Positions 16,654 to 25,789 of a DNA stretch of 64,000 nt are shown piece by piece (position 1 is the first letter of the stretch; each line of letters begins with the position of its first letter). The translations under genes were made by a program, and so were the position numbers. The stretch is from Halomonas sp. MCCC 1A13316 (GTDB taxonomy: Bacteria > Pseudomonadota > Gammaproteobacteria > Pseudomonadales > Halomonadaceae). Where the stretch lies: assembly GCF_014931605.1 (NCBI RefSeq), contig NZ_CP053382.1:1116001-1180000 (forward strand). Reading direction: 5' to 3'. The notes below the pieces were generated by a model. The model saw only the letters and a list, made by a program, of their open reading frames with translations. It did not search any database and was not told the origin of the DNA.

Positions 16654-17680
16654 CAATGGCAACAATGCTGCGTGGCCCTATCCGCGTCCCGACTCACCCC
16701 CCCTGCTGACTCCGGAGGAGGCCGAACATACCCTAAACGTTTGGCTGGTACCCCGGTTCTCCATGCTGACCCTGTTTTGCCTACTGGAGCCGCTGCGCGT
16801 GGCCAATCGCTTCGGACGCAACCTGTTCGCCTGGCGGCTCCTTTCGGCGAATGGCGACGCGGTAGTGGCCAGCAACGGCGTCCGAATCGACGTGGATGGC
16901 GCGCTGGAGTCGCTGGAAGACATCACGCGCCTGATGGTCGTCTCTTCCTACGAAGCGGAGGCGACGGTGCGCTTCCAGGACCGAGCCGTGCTGCGGCGCA
17001 TCGCCGCCCACGGCGGCTGGCTGGGTGGCCTGGATACTGCACCCTTCATCCTGGCCCGGGCGGGAGTACTGGAGGGGCATCGGGTGGCATTGCACTGGGA
17101 GAGCGTGCCGGCCTTTCGTCTCGAGTTTCCGGATCTGGAGATCAGCCCGGCGCGCTTTGAATTCGATCCCCAGCGACTGACTGGTTCGGGGGGCGTGGCG
17201 AGTATCGACATGATGCTGGAGTGGATAGACCAAGCCTATGGACCGGCGCTGGCCGACGCGGTGGGACGCCAATTGGTTCATGAGAGGGCGCGTGGCGACG
17301 GTGGCAGCGCTCAACGACAACGGTACCGGGACCTGTCACGCAGTGTGGTACGGGCGTTGGCCACCATGGAAGCCAACCTGGCCCAGGCGCTGCCGATCCC
17401 CGAGGTATGTCGGCAGGTGGGACAGTCCCAGCGGCAGCTGACACGACTCTTCCAGCGTCACTTCGGGGAGAGTCCACAGCAATGCTACTTGGGTATGCGC
17501 CTCGACCGAGCCCGCCAGTTGCTGGCTGATAGCCGCTGCCAGGTGACCGAAGCGGCCCTGGCTACGGGTTTTACTCAGCTGGCACACTTCACCCGGGCAT
17601 ACCGGCGCCGCTTCGATGAGGCGCCCAGTGTCACGGCCGAGCGGGGCAGTGTTGCTGGGCAACATCGTGATGGGAGTTGA
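16649..17680 (+). CDS. GlxA-type AraC-family regulator divergent from tmpA
   Basis: The 343-residue regulator has an N-terminal DJ-1/PfpI-like sensing domain (VPRFSMLTLFCLLEPLRVANRFG; LGGLDTAPFILARAG) and a C-terminal AraC domain with two helix-turn-helices (residues about 240-335). ArgR, GbdR and CdhR of Pseudomonas share this architecture. ATG 16649 is preferred because the longer frame from 16493 overlaps tmpA. It probably senses a product of, and controls, the divergent tmpAB-aru operon. It is the most diverged of three such regulators in the window. Confidence 0.88.
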   Translation: MSNGNNAAWPYPRPDSPPLLTPEEAEHTLNVWLVPRFSMLTLFCLLEPLRVANRFGRNLFAWRLLSANGDAVVASNGVRIDVDGALESLEDITRLMVVSSYEAEATVRFQDRAVLRRIAAHGGWLGGLDTAPFILARAGVLEGHRVALHWESVPAFRLEFPDLEISPARFEFDPQRLTGSGGVASIDMMLEWIDQAYGPALADAVGRQLVHERARGDGGSAQRQRYRDLSRSVVRALATMEANLAQALPIPEVCRQVGQSQRQLTRLFQRHFGESPQQCYLGMRLDRARQLLADSRCQVTEAALATGFTQLAHFTRAYRRRFDEAPSVTAERGSVAGQHRDGS

Positions 17681-17719
17681 TACCTGCTATTTCGGGAGCG
17701 GCGGAGTGAAAATCGAACG

Positions 17720-17766
17720 CTTTGTTAGTAAAGCTTCCTGTTACCCTCGAGTCGTTGTTAACAAAG
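17720..17766 (+). promoter_or_regulatory. spaced inverted repeat ahead of the second AraC-type regulator
   Basis: CTTTGTTA (17720-17727) and TAACAAAG (17759-17766) are exact complements 31 bases apart in the short gap before the TTG start at 17779. It may be an autoregulatory site; the short arms could also be chance. Confidence 0.3.
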
Positions 17767-17778
17767 AGGAGCTGGTCT

Positions 17779-18750
17779 TTGCGCCTGGACTATCAAGGGC
17801 CCTTGCCCGAAATACTGGGGTTTCTTTTGCTGCCGCGATTCTCGATGATGGCATTCTTCTCCGCGGTCGAACCGTTACGAATCGCTAATCGAATCGCTGC
17901 GCAGCCGCTTTTCGATTGGATGTTGATCAGCGAGGACGGCCAGCCGATCACGGCATCCAACGGCATGACCCTCCTGGCTGATTGTGCCATTGGAGACGTG
18001 CATCAACTTCCGTCACTGGCGGTATGCAGTGGTTTTGGTCCCGAGCAGACTTTGAGCCGCCCGCTGATGGCCTGGCTGCATCGCTTGAACCAGGCAAACT
18101 GTGTCCTTGGAGGGCTCGACACGGGAGGCTTTTTGCTGGCCGAGGCGGGATTGTTGGAAGGCGAGCGAGTCACTCTGCACTGGGAAAGCCTGCCGGCCTT
18201 TCAGGAGCGCTTCCCAAGTATCGAGACGTCTGACGATCTCTTCGAGCTAGGCGAGCGACGTTTTTCCTGCGCTGGAGGTACGGCGGCCATGGATATGGCC
18301 TTAGAAGTAATCGCTCGTCGCCACGGACCGGGATTGGCCGTCGATGTATCAGAGCAGCTGATTCACGAACGAATTCGTACCCGTAGCGACCAGCAACGCA
18401 TGTCGCTGGCCCGGCGGCTAGGCATCCATAACCGCCGTCTGGTGGAGGCCATCTCACTGATGGAGAGGCATCAAGAGGTGTCCCTACCTCTGAGCGAAGT
18501 GGCGCACCGTAGCGGTCTTTCTCCAAGGCAACTTCAGCGACTCTTCGAGCAGTACCTTGGCACATCTCCTCGCGATTGGTATCGGAACTTGCGGTTGGAG
18601 CGTGCCTGGCATCTTCTCATCGAGTCCGACATGGAGGTTCTGTCCGTGGGGCTGGCGTGCGGCTTTGCTTCCGGCTCCAGTTTCTCGCGAGCCTTCAGAA
18701 TCCGCTACGGAGTGTCCCCCCGCGAAGTGCGCCGTCAGCATGCCGGTTAA
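17779..18750 (+). CDS. GlxA-type AraC-family regulator, near the carnitine genes
   Basis: This is a 323-residue DJ-1/PfpI-AraC regulator. The TTG start at 17779 follows GAGGAG and aligns its first residues (LRLDYQGPLPEILGFLLLPRF) with the regulator at 21401 (MRLKPPHTVPERIGFLLLPRF). The sensing domain has FFSAVEPLRIANRI, GGLDTGGFLLAEAGLL and FSCAGGTAAMDMALE; the DNA-binding half contains LSEVAHRSGLSPRQLQRLF and LACGFASGSSFSRAFR. It faces cdhB tail to tail. It is clearly a paralogue of CdhR and may sense a related betaine, in the way GbdR senses glycine betaine. Confidence 0.88.
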   Translation: MRLDYQGPLPEILGFLLLPRFSMMAFFSAVEPLRIANRIAAQPLFDWMLISEDGQPITASNGMTLLADCAIGDVHQLPSLAVCSGFGPEQTLSRPLMAWLHRLNQANCVLGGLDTGGFLLAEAGLLEGERVTLHWESLPAFQERFPSIETSDDLFELGERRFSCAGGTAAMDMALEVIARRHGPGLAVDVSEQLIHERIRTRSDQQRMSLARRLGIHNRRLVEAISLMERHQEVSLPLSEVAHRSGLSPRQLQRLFEQYLGTSPRDWYRNLRLERAWHLLIESDMEVLSVGLACGFASGSSFSRAFRIRYGVSPREVRRQHAG

Positions 18751-18805
18751 CGATACCCTGTAGCGAAGAAGGTCGGCAGCGCCAGCGCTTGGTCTATCGA
18801 CACAC

Positions 18806-19264
18806 TCATGCTCGTCGAATGCCGATACGCCTCCCGGCGAGTTCTGGCCATTCTCCCGTTGCCGACTGGGGCAGGGTGGTTACGGCCTCTGCGACAGGTC
18901 CGGGAAAAGAGTCGGGACAGCCACTTTGCTGGTTCATGCCCATCAGCATCTGTTCGCTGGTCGCTAGCAGATTGTCCTCGGCATCTCGCAAGTCGAAGAA
19001 GAGATGCAGCCGTTTGGCATCCCGATCCAGCAGTCTTCCCTCGACCCGCAGTGTCTGACCCTCATGGGCTTCCCGGCGGTAGCAGAGATGGGTCTCAAGC
19101 GTATACAGCGTATAGCCGTACCGGCTTCGACCCGCTGCACACAGACCGATGCTTTCCATCAGCGCCTCGACGGCCAGGGAGAAGACCCTGGCGTACTCGG
19201 CATCATTCATATGTCCGTTGTAATCGACCCATTCGGGGGCTACCTGGGTTTCCAGAAGCCGCAT
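18806..19264 (-). CDS. cdhB: betainyl-CoA thioesterase CdhB
   Basis: CdhB is a hotdog-fold thioesterase that releases glycine betaine from betainyl-CoA in carnitine catabolism. The 152-residue protein shows the 4-hydroxybenzoyl-CoA-thioesterase start VAPEWVDYNGHMNDAEYARVF, with the usual acidic/His active-site loop. Its start overlaps the cdhA stop by one base. Gene order cdhC-cdhA-cdhB matches known carnitine operons. Confidence 0.87.
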   Translation of the reverse strand: MRLLETQVAPEWVDYNGHMNDAEYARVFSLAVEALMESIGLCAAGRSRYGYTLYTLETHLCYRREAHEGQTLRVEGRLLDRDAKRLHLFFDLRDAEDNLLATSEQMLMGMNQQSGCPDSFPGPVAEAVTTLPQSATGEWPELAGRRIGIRRA

Positions 19265-20220
19265 CAGATGCGTCCCTCCAGACCTTCGGCTTCGGGCCAG
19301 TATTTCTGTACCAGGTCGAGCATCTCTACCAGAAAGTCGTCGCGTCGGCGGTCAAGCTCGCTCACCGAGCGCCCTGCGGCCTGATGCTCGCAGCCTTCCA
19401 CTACCTTGTCGATCAGCTCGTCGGTGAGTTCGGGTGCCTCCAGCTTCGTCCAGGGCAGTTTCAGTGCCGGACCGAACTGCTCCAACATATGGCGCATTCC
19501 GGCATCACCGCCTGCCAGGTGAAAGGTGAGGAAGGTGCCCATCAACGACCAGCGCAGGCCGCAGCCATAGATCACTGCGGCATCGATCTCCTCGGTCGTG
19601 GCTATGCCGTCGTTGACCAGATGCAGTGCCTCTCGCCATAGGGCTTCCATGAGGCGGTCGGCGATATGTCCCTCGATCTCACGGCGCACGACCAGAGGGC
19701 GCATGGCCAGCTCCCGGTAGAGTCCTTGAGCCTGTTCGATCTGGTCGGGCTGGGTAGCCTCGCCCCCGACCAGCTCTACCAACGGCAGCAGGTAGACCGG
19801 GTTAAAGGGATGGGCAACGATGACCCGTCCCGGTGAGTTCGTGCATGCCTGCTGCAGGTCGCTCGGCTTGAAGCCGGACGTCGAGGAGCCGAGGATCGCT
19901 TGCGGTGCCGCCGCGGCGTCCAGGGCGGCGAGGATCTCGCGTTTGAGCTCGAGGCGTTCGGGTACGTTCTCCTGGACCAGGTCGGCGCCGGCCACTGCTT
20001 CCTCCAGGTTGCCGACGAAGGTTAGCCGGGCAGGGTCTGCACCCTCGGCGAGCCCCCGTCTCTCGAGAGACGGCCAGGCGTTATCGACGAAGGCGCGGGT
20101 GCGTGCTTCGGCCGCCGGATCCGGGTCGAAGGCGACCACATCCCAGCCATTGGCCAATGCCCGGGCGATCCAGCCGTTACCGATGACGCCGGTACCGATG
20201 ACGGAGAGTTGACGGCTCAT
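19264..20220 (-). CDS. cdhA: L-carnitine dehydrogenase CdhA
   Basis: CdhA oxidises L-carnitine to 3-dehydrocarnitine with NAD+. It is related to 3-hydroxyacyl-CoA dehydrogenases. The 318-residue protein begins [12 protein letters not shown] (dinucleotide loop GxGxxG) and has [27 protein letters not shown] with the catalytic His, and a C-terminal helical domain. Its ATG overlaps the cdhC stop by four bases, and its own stop overlaps the cdhB start, so the three are translationally linked. Confidence 0.92.
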   Translation of the reverse strand: MSRQLSVIGTGVIGNGWIARALANGWDVVAFDPDPAAEARTRAFVDNAWPSLERRGLAEGADPARLTFVGNLEEAVAGADLVQENVPERLELKREILAALDAAAAPQAILGSSTSGFKPSDLQQACTNSPGRVIVAHPFNPVYLLPLVELVGGEATQPDQIEQAQGLYRELAMRPLVVRREIEGHIADRLMEALWREALHLVNDGIATTEEIDAAVIYGCGLRWSLMGTFLTFHLAGGDAGMRHMLEQFGPALKLPWTKLEAPELTDELIDKVVEGCEHQAAGRSVSELDRRRDDFLVEMLDLVQKYWPEAEGLEGRI

Positions 20221-21137
20221 TCCTCACCTCCCGCGGCGCTGGCAGCGGTCTGGCCGGTGCTCGGATCACGTAGTGCCAGGTGCGCGCGGGTCTCCGCGGG
20301 AGTCATGACCCGAGCCCCCAAGTTCTCGATGATACCGGCGGCCTTCTCGACCAGCTGGCCATTGGTGGCCAAGACACCTTTTTCGAGATAAAGATTGTCC
20401 TCGAGCCCGACCCGGGCGTGACCGCCCAAAAGCACGGCTTGCACAGCCATGGGCATCTGTTGACGACCGATGCCGAAGGCTGCCCAGTTGGCGTTGTCCG
20501 GTAGCTTGTTGCGCATGGCCAGCATGGTCTCTGTGTCGGCCTCGGCGCCCCACGGTATGCCAAGACAGAGCTGATAGAGCGGGTCGCCGTCGATCAAGCC
20601 TTCTTGCTGCAGCTGTCGGGCGAACCAGACGTGGCCCAGGTCGAAGCACTCGAGTTCGGGCTTGACCCCGGCGGCCTGCACCAGGCGGGCGTGCTCGCGC
20701 AGCCAGTCGGCAGGATTGACGTAGACCATGTCGCCGAAGTTGAGGCTTCCGCAATCCAGGGTGCACAGCTCCGGCAGCAGCTCGCCTACTGGTGCGTGGC
20801 GTTCGCGCGGGGTCTGGATATCGGTGCCAGGGCCGCCCCGGGTCGGGTCTTCGGCGTCAGGGATCCAGTCGCCGCCGCCGCCGGCGGTGATGTTCATGAC
20901 GATATCGGTATCCGCTTCGCGGACTCGCTCCATCACCTCGCGGAAGTGCTCGGTGGAGTGGCTGATGCCGCCGGTTTCGGGGTCACGCACGTGGATGTGG
21001 GCAATGCTGGCGCCGGCCTTGGCCGCGGCGATGCAGTCATCGGCGATCTGTCTGGGTGTCACGGGAACGTTGGGGTTCTTGCCGGCAGTATCGCCGGCGC
21101 CGGTGACGGCACAAGTCAGGATGACATTGCGGTTCAT
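20217..21137 (-). CDS. cdhC: 3-dehydrocarnitine cleavage enzyme CdhC (BKACE family)
   Basis: CdhC condenses 3-dehydrocarnitine with acetyl-CoA and cleaves it to acetoacetate and betainyl-CoA. The 306-residue BKACE protein carries zinc ligands His47 and His49 in [13 protein letters not shown], and the late metal/substrate segment [21 protein letters not shown] lies upstream of ATG 21137. It is first in the cdhCAB operon and divergent from the regulator at 21401. The island BKACE at 60-941 is a distant paralogue. Confidence 0.92.
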   Translation of the reverse strand: MNRNVILTCAVTGAGDTAGKNPNVPVTPRQIADDCIAAAKAGASIAHIHVRDPETGGISHSTEHFREVMERVREADTDIVMNITAGGGGDWIPDAEDPTRGGPGTDIQTPRERHAPVGELLPELCTLDCGSLNFGDMVYVNPADWLREHARLVQAAGVKPELECFDLGHVWFARQLQQEGLIDGDPLYQLCLGIPWGAEADTETMLAMRNKLPDNANWAAFGIGRQQMPMAVQAVLLGGHARVGLEDNLYLEKGVLATNGQLVEKAAGIIENLGARVMTPAETRAHLALRDPSTGQTAASAAGGEE

Positions 21138-21359
21138 GTTGGGCCTCCTTTAATGAACGAACGCAAAGTGCCATCAGTGTGCGGTCTTCTTGATGCAATG
21201 TTTTGACGCCGAGCGACGATGTATAGGCCTCAGGCGACAAATAGGGAGGGGGCCTTAAGGTTGTCGGGACGCTGCGTTAGCATGTGCGTGCCTCAGTATA
21301 AAGGCCAGCCTTTGCCAAATAACATTGAGCCCTGATAGGTCTGAGTCACCAACTGGTAA

Positions 21360-21377
21360 GTCGCCCCTCCGGGCGAC
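21360..21377 (+). promoter_or_regulatory. stable hairpin upstream of the cdhR-like start
   Basis: GTCGCCC (21360-21366) and GGGCGAC (21371-21377) form a perfect 7-bp GC-rich stem with loop CTCC, 24 bases before ATG 21401. In the mRNA leader it could limit translation or mark an operator. The 263-bp cdhC-cdhR gap should also hold both divergent promoters, which I could not place firmly. Confidence 0.45.
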
Positions 21378-21400
21378 ATGTGGTGTATTCTCCCCTGATC

Positions 21401-22369
21401 ATGAGACTCAAGCCTCCCCACACCGTCCCCGAGCGTATCGGTTTTCTGCTTCTACCGCGCTTCGCCATGGTGGCCTTCTTCTCGGCCATCGAACCGCTGC
21501 GCATCGCTAACCGTATAGGCGGTCGGACGCTGTTCGAGTGGGACCCGATCAGCCGCGACGGTGAGCCGGTCGTGGCTTCCAACGGCATGACCCTGGCCAC
21601 GAGCTGCTCACTGCAAGACGTGCCACGGGTTTCCAGCCTGGCGGTCTGCGCCAGCTTCGAACCTGAAAGCAGCATCGATGACGAATTGCTCGGCTGGCTG
21701 CAGGCGCGTGCCGCCGACGACTGCGTACTCGGCGGCATGGATACCGGCTGCTATGCGTTAGCTGCAGCTGGACTGCTAGATGACCAGACGGTAACCCTGC
21801 ATTGGGAATGCCTCCCCGATTTCCGTACTCGTTTTCCCAAGGTCGATGCCGTGGAATCGGTCTTCGAGGTTACCGACGAAGGCTTCTCCTGCGCCGGCGG
21901 CAGCGCGGCTATTGATATGAGTCTCGATCTGATCCGGCGTCGGCATGGCGACGACCTGGCCGCACAGGTACGCGATCAGTTGATCCACGATCAGGGCCGC
22001 CAACCGGCCAGCCGCCAGCGTGACCCCGTGATGCCCCAAGAGCCGCTGGTGCAGCGTGCCATCGCCCTGATGGAGTCCAACCTGGAGCTGCCGCTGGGCA
22101 TTCGCGAGCTGGCCGGTGAGCTCGACATCTCATGGCGCCGCCTGGACCGCCTCTTCGCTCGCCATTTCAAGTCTTCGCCGCAGCAAGTCTATCTTGCTCG
22201 ACGCCTGGATCACGCCCACTGGCTATTACGCAAGACGCCGCATAGCATCATGCAGATCGCCTTGGCCTGCGGCTTTGCCTCCGCTTCCAGCTTTTCTCGC
22301 GCCTTCCGCCGCCGTCACGGCCTCACTCCTAGCCGGCTGCGCCGACAGGTACTGTCGAACCGTGCATAG
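21401..22369 (+). CDS. cdhR: carnitine catabolism regulator CdhR (GlxA/AraC family)
   Basis: CdhR activates cdh genes in response to carnitine in Pseudomonas. The 322-residue protein has the DJ-1/PfpI-like sensing half (IGFLLLPRFAMVAFFSAIEPLRIANRI; GGMDTGCYALAAAGLL) and an AraC DNA-binding half with ELAGELDISWRRLDRLFARHF and LACGFASASSFSRAFRRRHG. It is divergent from cdhC, the usual position for this regulator. GTG 21380 is an alternative start; neither has a clear ribosome site. It lies upstream of the oxygenase gene at 22449, on the same strand. Confidence 0.85.
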   Translation: MRLKPPHTVPERIGFLLLPRFAMVAFFSAIEPLRIANRIGGRTLFEWDPISRDGEPVVASNGMTLATSCSLQDVPRVSSLAVCASFEPESSIDDELLGWLQARAADDCVLGGMDTGCYALAAAGLLDDQTVTLHWECLPDFRTRFPKVDAVESVFEVTDEGFSCAGGSAAIDMSLDLIRRRHGDDLAAQVRDQLIHDQGRQPASRQRDPVMPQEPLVQRAIALMESNLELPLGIRELAGELDISWRRLDRLFARHFKSSPQQVYLARRLDHAHWLLRKTPHSIMQIALACGFASASSFSRAFRRRHGLTPSRLRRQVLSNRA

Positions 22370-22448
22370 TGGGCGTCGAATCCTGTCGCGATTCGAGCCC
22401 ACCGCAGTGGCACTCTAGGCGGAATAACGAAACGTTAAGGAGGCCAAG

Positions 22449-23672
22449 ATGACCACTTCTCTTCCCCTGTCCCCCGACTATGACGCCTGGCCAATAGAAG
22501 CCGACCTTGAGGCAGTATCGTTCACGTCGAGGCTGTTGACGGTACGCTGGAGCGACGGCCGTGAGAGCCGCTATCACAGTATCTGGCTACGCGAAAACGC
22601 CGCGGATGAGACAACCGTGAATCCGGCGACCCGCGAGCGCATACTGGATCTTTCTACCCTGCCTGTTTGGCCGGAAATTACGAGCGCCGAGATTGATGAA
22701 GCCGGTGCGCTGTGCGTGAACTTTGTCACCGATGTCGGCTACCTACGCTTCCACCCCGGCTGGTTACGTGCTCACGACTACGACAATGCTGGTGACCCCG
22801 AGGCGCCGCTGGTACCGGTTACGCTCTGGTACGGCGGTGCTGAAGCAAGCCCGGATAGCCTGGATGCCAGCGGCCTGCTCGACACCGAGCCGCTTGGCGA
22901 GGCCGAGGAAGCGATCCTTGCCCCGGCCTTGATGAGCGTGCTGAGCAAGGGGATTGTGCGCCTCCGCGGCCTGCCTACCGAGCCCGATTCGCTCAAGGCG
23001 ATCGCCCAGCGTATCGGTCCAATCCGGCCCACAAACTTCGGCCTGCTATTTGATGTCAAGGCGAAGCCGGATCCGGACTCTAACGCCTACACCTCGATCG
23101 CCCTGCCGCCGCACACTGACCTGCCGACGCGGGAATATCATCCTGGCCTACAGATATTGCATTGTCTGGAGAATAGCGTTGAGGGCGGCGAAGCAGTGAT
23201 GCTAGACGGCTTCGCCGTGGCCGAGGCACTGCGCGAGCGCAATCCAAAAGCCTTCACTATCCTGACACGGGTGCGCTGGTGCTATGCCAATACGGCCAGA
23301 ACCACCGACTACGTTTGGTACTCACCGATGATCCGTCTCGACCATCGCGGCGAGCTGCTCGAAGTGAGAATTGCCGACTTCCTGCGAGGCCCGCTGCAGA
23401 TCCCTTTCGACGAAGTGGAATCGGCCTATGAAGCGCTGATGACCCTGCAGCGGATGCTGCGCGAGCCGGGTTTCGCCATTCGTTTCACCTACGAGCCCGG
23501 CGATGCGGTGATTTTCGATAATCGTCGGCTACTGCACGCCCGCGACGCCTTCGAGGGCACAAGTGGCCACCGTTGGCTACAGGGCTGCTACATGGAGCGT
23601 GACGAGATCCGCTCGCGCTACCGCATGGTGCAGCGCGCCAGGCGTCACCGGCGACGTAATACTGAAGTCTGA
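22449..23672 (+). CDS. gamma-butyrobetaine hydroxylase-like Fe(II)/2-oxoglutarate oxygenase
   Basis: This enzyme would hydroxylate gamma-butyrobetaine to L-carnitine, the substrate of CdhA. The 407-residue protein has a DUF971-type N-terminal domain (residues 20-105, IWLRENA) and a TauD-like domain with iron ligands His222-x-Asp224 (PPHTDLPT) and His363 (RRLLHARDAF). The N-terminal zinc Cys residues of animal enzymes are absent, as in tmpA here. TAAGGAGG lies directly ahead of the ATG. Its position after cdhR makes gamma-butyrobetaine the best substrate; another betaine is possible. Confidence 0.82.
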   Translation: MTTSLPLSPDYDAWPIEADLEAVSFTSRLLTVRWSDGRESRYHSIWLRENAADETTVNPATRERILDLSTLPVWPEITSAEIDEAGALCVNFVTDVGYLRFHPGWLRAHDYDNAGDPEAPLVPVTLWYGGAEASPDSLDASGLLDTEPLGEAEEAILAPALMSVLSKGIVRLRGLPTEPDSLKAIAQRIGPIRPTNFGLLFDVKAKPDPDSNAYTSIALPPHTDLPTREYHPGLQILHCLENSVEGGEAVMLDGFAVAEALRERNPKAFTILTRVRWCYANTARTTDYVWYSPMIRLDHRGELLEVRIADFLRGPLQIPFDEVESAYEALMTLQRMLREPGFAIRFTYEPGDAVIFDNRRLLHARDAFEGTSGHRWLQGCYMERDEIRSRYRMVQRARRHRRRNTEV

Positions 23673-23853
23673 AGCCGCTCGACAGGGTAATGCACCCCTC
23701 TCACTGTTCGCCTAACCGATGTGCGGCTGCAGCTCGTTGGTGGGCGAACTTCCCCAGCCGTGGACTGAGTGTTACGGTGCGCCGCACCTTAGGCAAGGCC
23801 AGTTGTTACGGGGCTGGAGAGAGTCGCGGCTGGAGTACTCGATGGGAGGCAAC

Positions 23854-24390
23854 ATGACCAATACAGTTCAAATGCTCGTCAGGCTTGATGACGACTCCTT
23901 CAGTATTCCCTACGGCGCAGAGCAGTATGAAGAGGGCGAAATCCATCCGTATCGGCGGCTGGTCAACAATCCGAGTGCTATCAAGGCAATCCCTGAAATC
24001 GAAGGCTTCCCATTCTTGGAAGACTTCCTTCTCAAGGTGAATCGCCCCGGCGGCTTGATGGAGACGGCTCGCATGGTTAGGTGGTATACCGAAACAGACT
24101 CGGTGGTGCATTGCTTCGGTGTCGGCATGCACTTTCAAGATAGGAGCCAGTTCACTCGATACGACCAGGCGTTGGTGTTCGCCGGAAACTTGCTCCAGAC
24201 CATCCTACCGACGGGATGCTTTCCCCTCGACCAGCAGCCGCTGATGATTGAGCTTCAGCGTTGTCAACTAAAGGAAGAACAGGTGTCAGGATGGATTCTG
24301 GACATGTTTGTATTCGGCTATGGAAAGAGTGAGGGTGAAAGCGACGCCGACTTGGATCGAAAACTTCATATTGTCGCTGAAGTGTTGTAA
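23854..24390 (+). CDS. hypothetical protein
   Basis: This is a 178-residue soluble protein that I do not recognise. ATG 23854 follows GGGAGG; the frame is open further upstream, but that part looks non-coding. It is acidic, with no signal peptide or membrane segment. Conspicuous stretches are DDDSFSIPYGAEQYEEGEIHPYRRL, FPFLEDFLLKVNRPGG and a hydrophobic DQALVFAGNLLQTILP. It stands alone between the betaine genes and an M42 peptidase. Codon use looks like that of genuine genes here. Confidence 0.6.
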   Translation: MTNTVQMLVRLDDDSFSIPYGAEQYEEGEIHPYRRLVNNPSAIKAIPEIEGFPFLEDFLLKVNRPGGLMETARMVRWYTETDSVVHCFGVGMHFQDRSQFTRYDQALVFAGNLLQTILPTGCFPLDQQPLMIELQRCQLKEEQVSGWILDMFVFGYGKSEGESDADLDRKLHIVAEVL

Positions 24391-24580
24391 TTCTAAGCGG
24401 CTGTGAACACATAGTTGTAGTTATCAACAATGCGGAGAGTTCCTGTCCCTGACCTTCCCCCCGTAACCGGTCCACCGCCAATGTGAGATTTCCGCTACGT
24501 TTATCCTGATAGCACGCGTGCCCAAACTCGACCAACCGCTCATTGAGAACAAGGGTCTTACCATCAGCCTGAGGATTCTT

Positions 24581-25609
24581 ATGTCACCAATCGATACCGA
24601 TGCCTTGGTTGCCGATCTGCTCGCCATGCTGGCGATTCCTTCTCCCTCTCTCCATGCTCAGCAGATGGTGGTCTGGCTTGCTCCCAGGCTGGAGGCGGCT
24701 GGCCTGGAGGTGGCCACCACGGCGCGAGGTGACCTATATGCCCAGCGCCAGGGGGATAGCCCGCTTCGTGCCATCACCGCGCATCTCGATACGCTTGGCG
24801 CCATGGTGGTTCGCCAGCGCAACGATGGGCGCTTGGCGATACGCCCCATCGGAACTTGGAACGCGCGCTTTGCGAGCGGTGCTCGGGTGCGGGTCCACGA
24901 CTACGATGGCAACTTTGCTGCGAGCGGCACCCTGCTACCTGAGAAAGCCTCGGGGCACGTGTTCAACGAGGCGGTGGATGCGCAGACCAGCAGCTGGGAA
25001 CACACTGCCCTGCGGCTCGATCTACTGAATGTCTCATCCCAAGCCCTGGAAGCGCTTGGGATCGGCGTCGGCAGCCTGGTCAGCATTGACAGCCAGCCGG
25101 TGGTCACCGAGACCGGCTTCATTAACGCGCGGCATCTGGATAACAAGGCGGCCATTGCCTGCGTACTCGCAGCACTGCGTGCCGGTGCCGATCTCACCGG
25201 CACCCGACTGGTATTCTCCTGTGCCGAAGAACTTGGGGTGGGGATGAATGAACCGCTGCTGGCCGGGGTGGAAGAGGTACTCAACCTTGATATTGCCGCC
25301 CAGGGCGAAGGCCAGCAGGTGTGTTCCGACGGTGTGACCATCGCGTTCATGAACAGTCAAGGCCCCCTGCATCCGGTGGCGAGCCGTCGGCTGGTGGCGC
25401 TCTGCCAGCAGCATGCGATTCCCTTCACCCGTGACTGCTTCCCGTTCTATTACTGTGACGGGGACTCAGCCAGCCAGGCAGGCATGGATTTGCGCAACGC
25501 CCTGGCATGCTTCGGCGCTGATGCTTCCCATGGTTGGGAACGGGTGCATTGCGACTCCCTGGTGGCTCTGACGCAATTGGTGGTGGCCTGGCTTGACGAT
25601 CAGGAGTGA
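24581..25609 (+). CDS. M42-family metallopeptidase
   Basis: This is a cytoplasmic aminopeptidase-like enzyme of peptidase family M42 (342 residues). Metal-site motifs are visible: His68 and Asp70 in TAHLDTLG, NARHLDNKAA for the bridging Asp, CAEELG for the catalytic and metal Glu pair, and LNLDIA. ATG 24581 (MSPIDTDALV) is chosen, with GAGG about seven bases ahead. M42 proteins of this type also occur in the N-acetylglutaminylglutamine amide osmolyte cluster, but no partner genes are nearby, so the role is open. Confidence 0.85.
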   Translation: MSPIDTDALVADLLAMLAIPSPSLHAQQMVVWLAPRLEAAGLEVATTARGDLYAQRQGDSPLRAITAHLDTLGAMVVRQRNDGRLAIRPIGTWNARFASGARVRVHDYDGNFAASGTLLPEKASGHVFNEAVDAQTSSWEHTALRLDLLNVSSQALEALGIGVGSLVSIDSQPVVTETGFINARHLDNKAAIACVLAALRAGADLTGTRLVFSCAEELGVGMNEPLLAGVEEVLNLDIAAQGEGQQVCSDGVTIAFMNSQGPLHPVASRRLVALCQQHAIPFTRDCFPFYYCDGDSASQAGMDLRNALACFGADASHGWERVHCDSLVALTQLVVAWLDDQE

Positions 25610-25720
25610 TCCCGGCTGGCCAAGTGCTCGTTAAGCGCCAGGTCGTCACGACTCGGGCCCTGGCTATCAGATGCCCGGGAACGACGAGGATGCTGGGTTG
25701 ATCTATCCCGCTTAATCGCT

Positions 25721-25761
25721 TGTAAGAAATGTCGTACAAAGCGAAACGGCAATTTCTTACA
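25721..25761 (+). promoter_or_regulatory. GacA-type upstream activating site of the sRNA
   Basis: TGTAAG-N6-CGTACA at 25721-25738 matches the GacA box TGTAAG-N6-CTTACA except for one base. An extended -10 (TGCGATAAA, 25775-25783) lies downstream, placing a start near 25790 and the box about 60 bp upstream, as in rsmY and rsmZ. In addition, TGTAAGAAAT (25721-25730) and its perfect complement (25752-25761) form a second, longer-spaced symmetry. Confidence 0.7.
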
Positions 25762-25789
25762 GGACTGGTTAACTTGCGATAAACCACGC

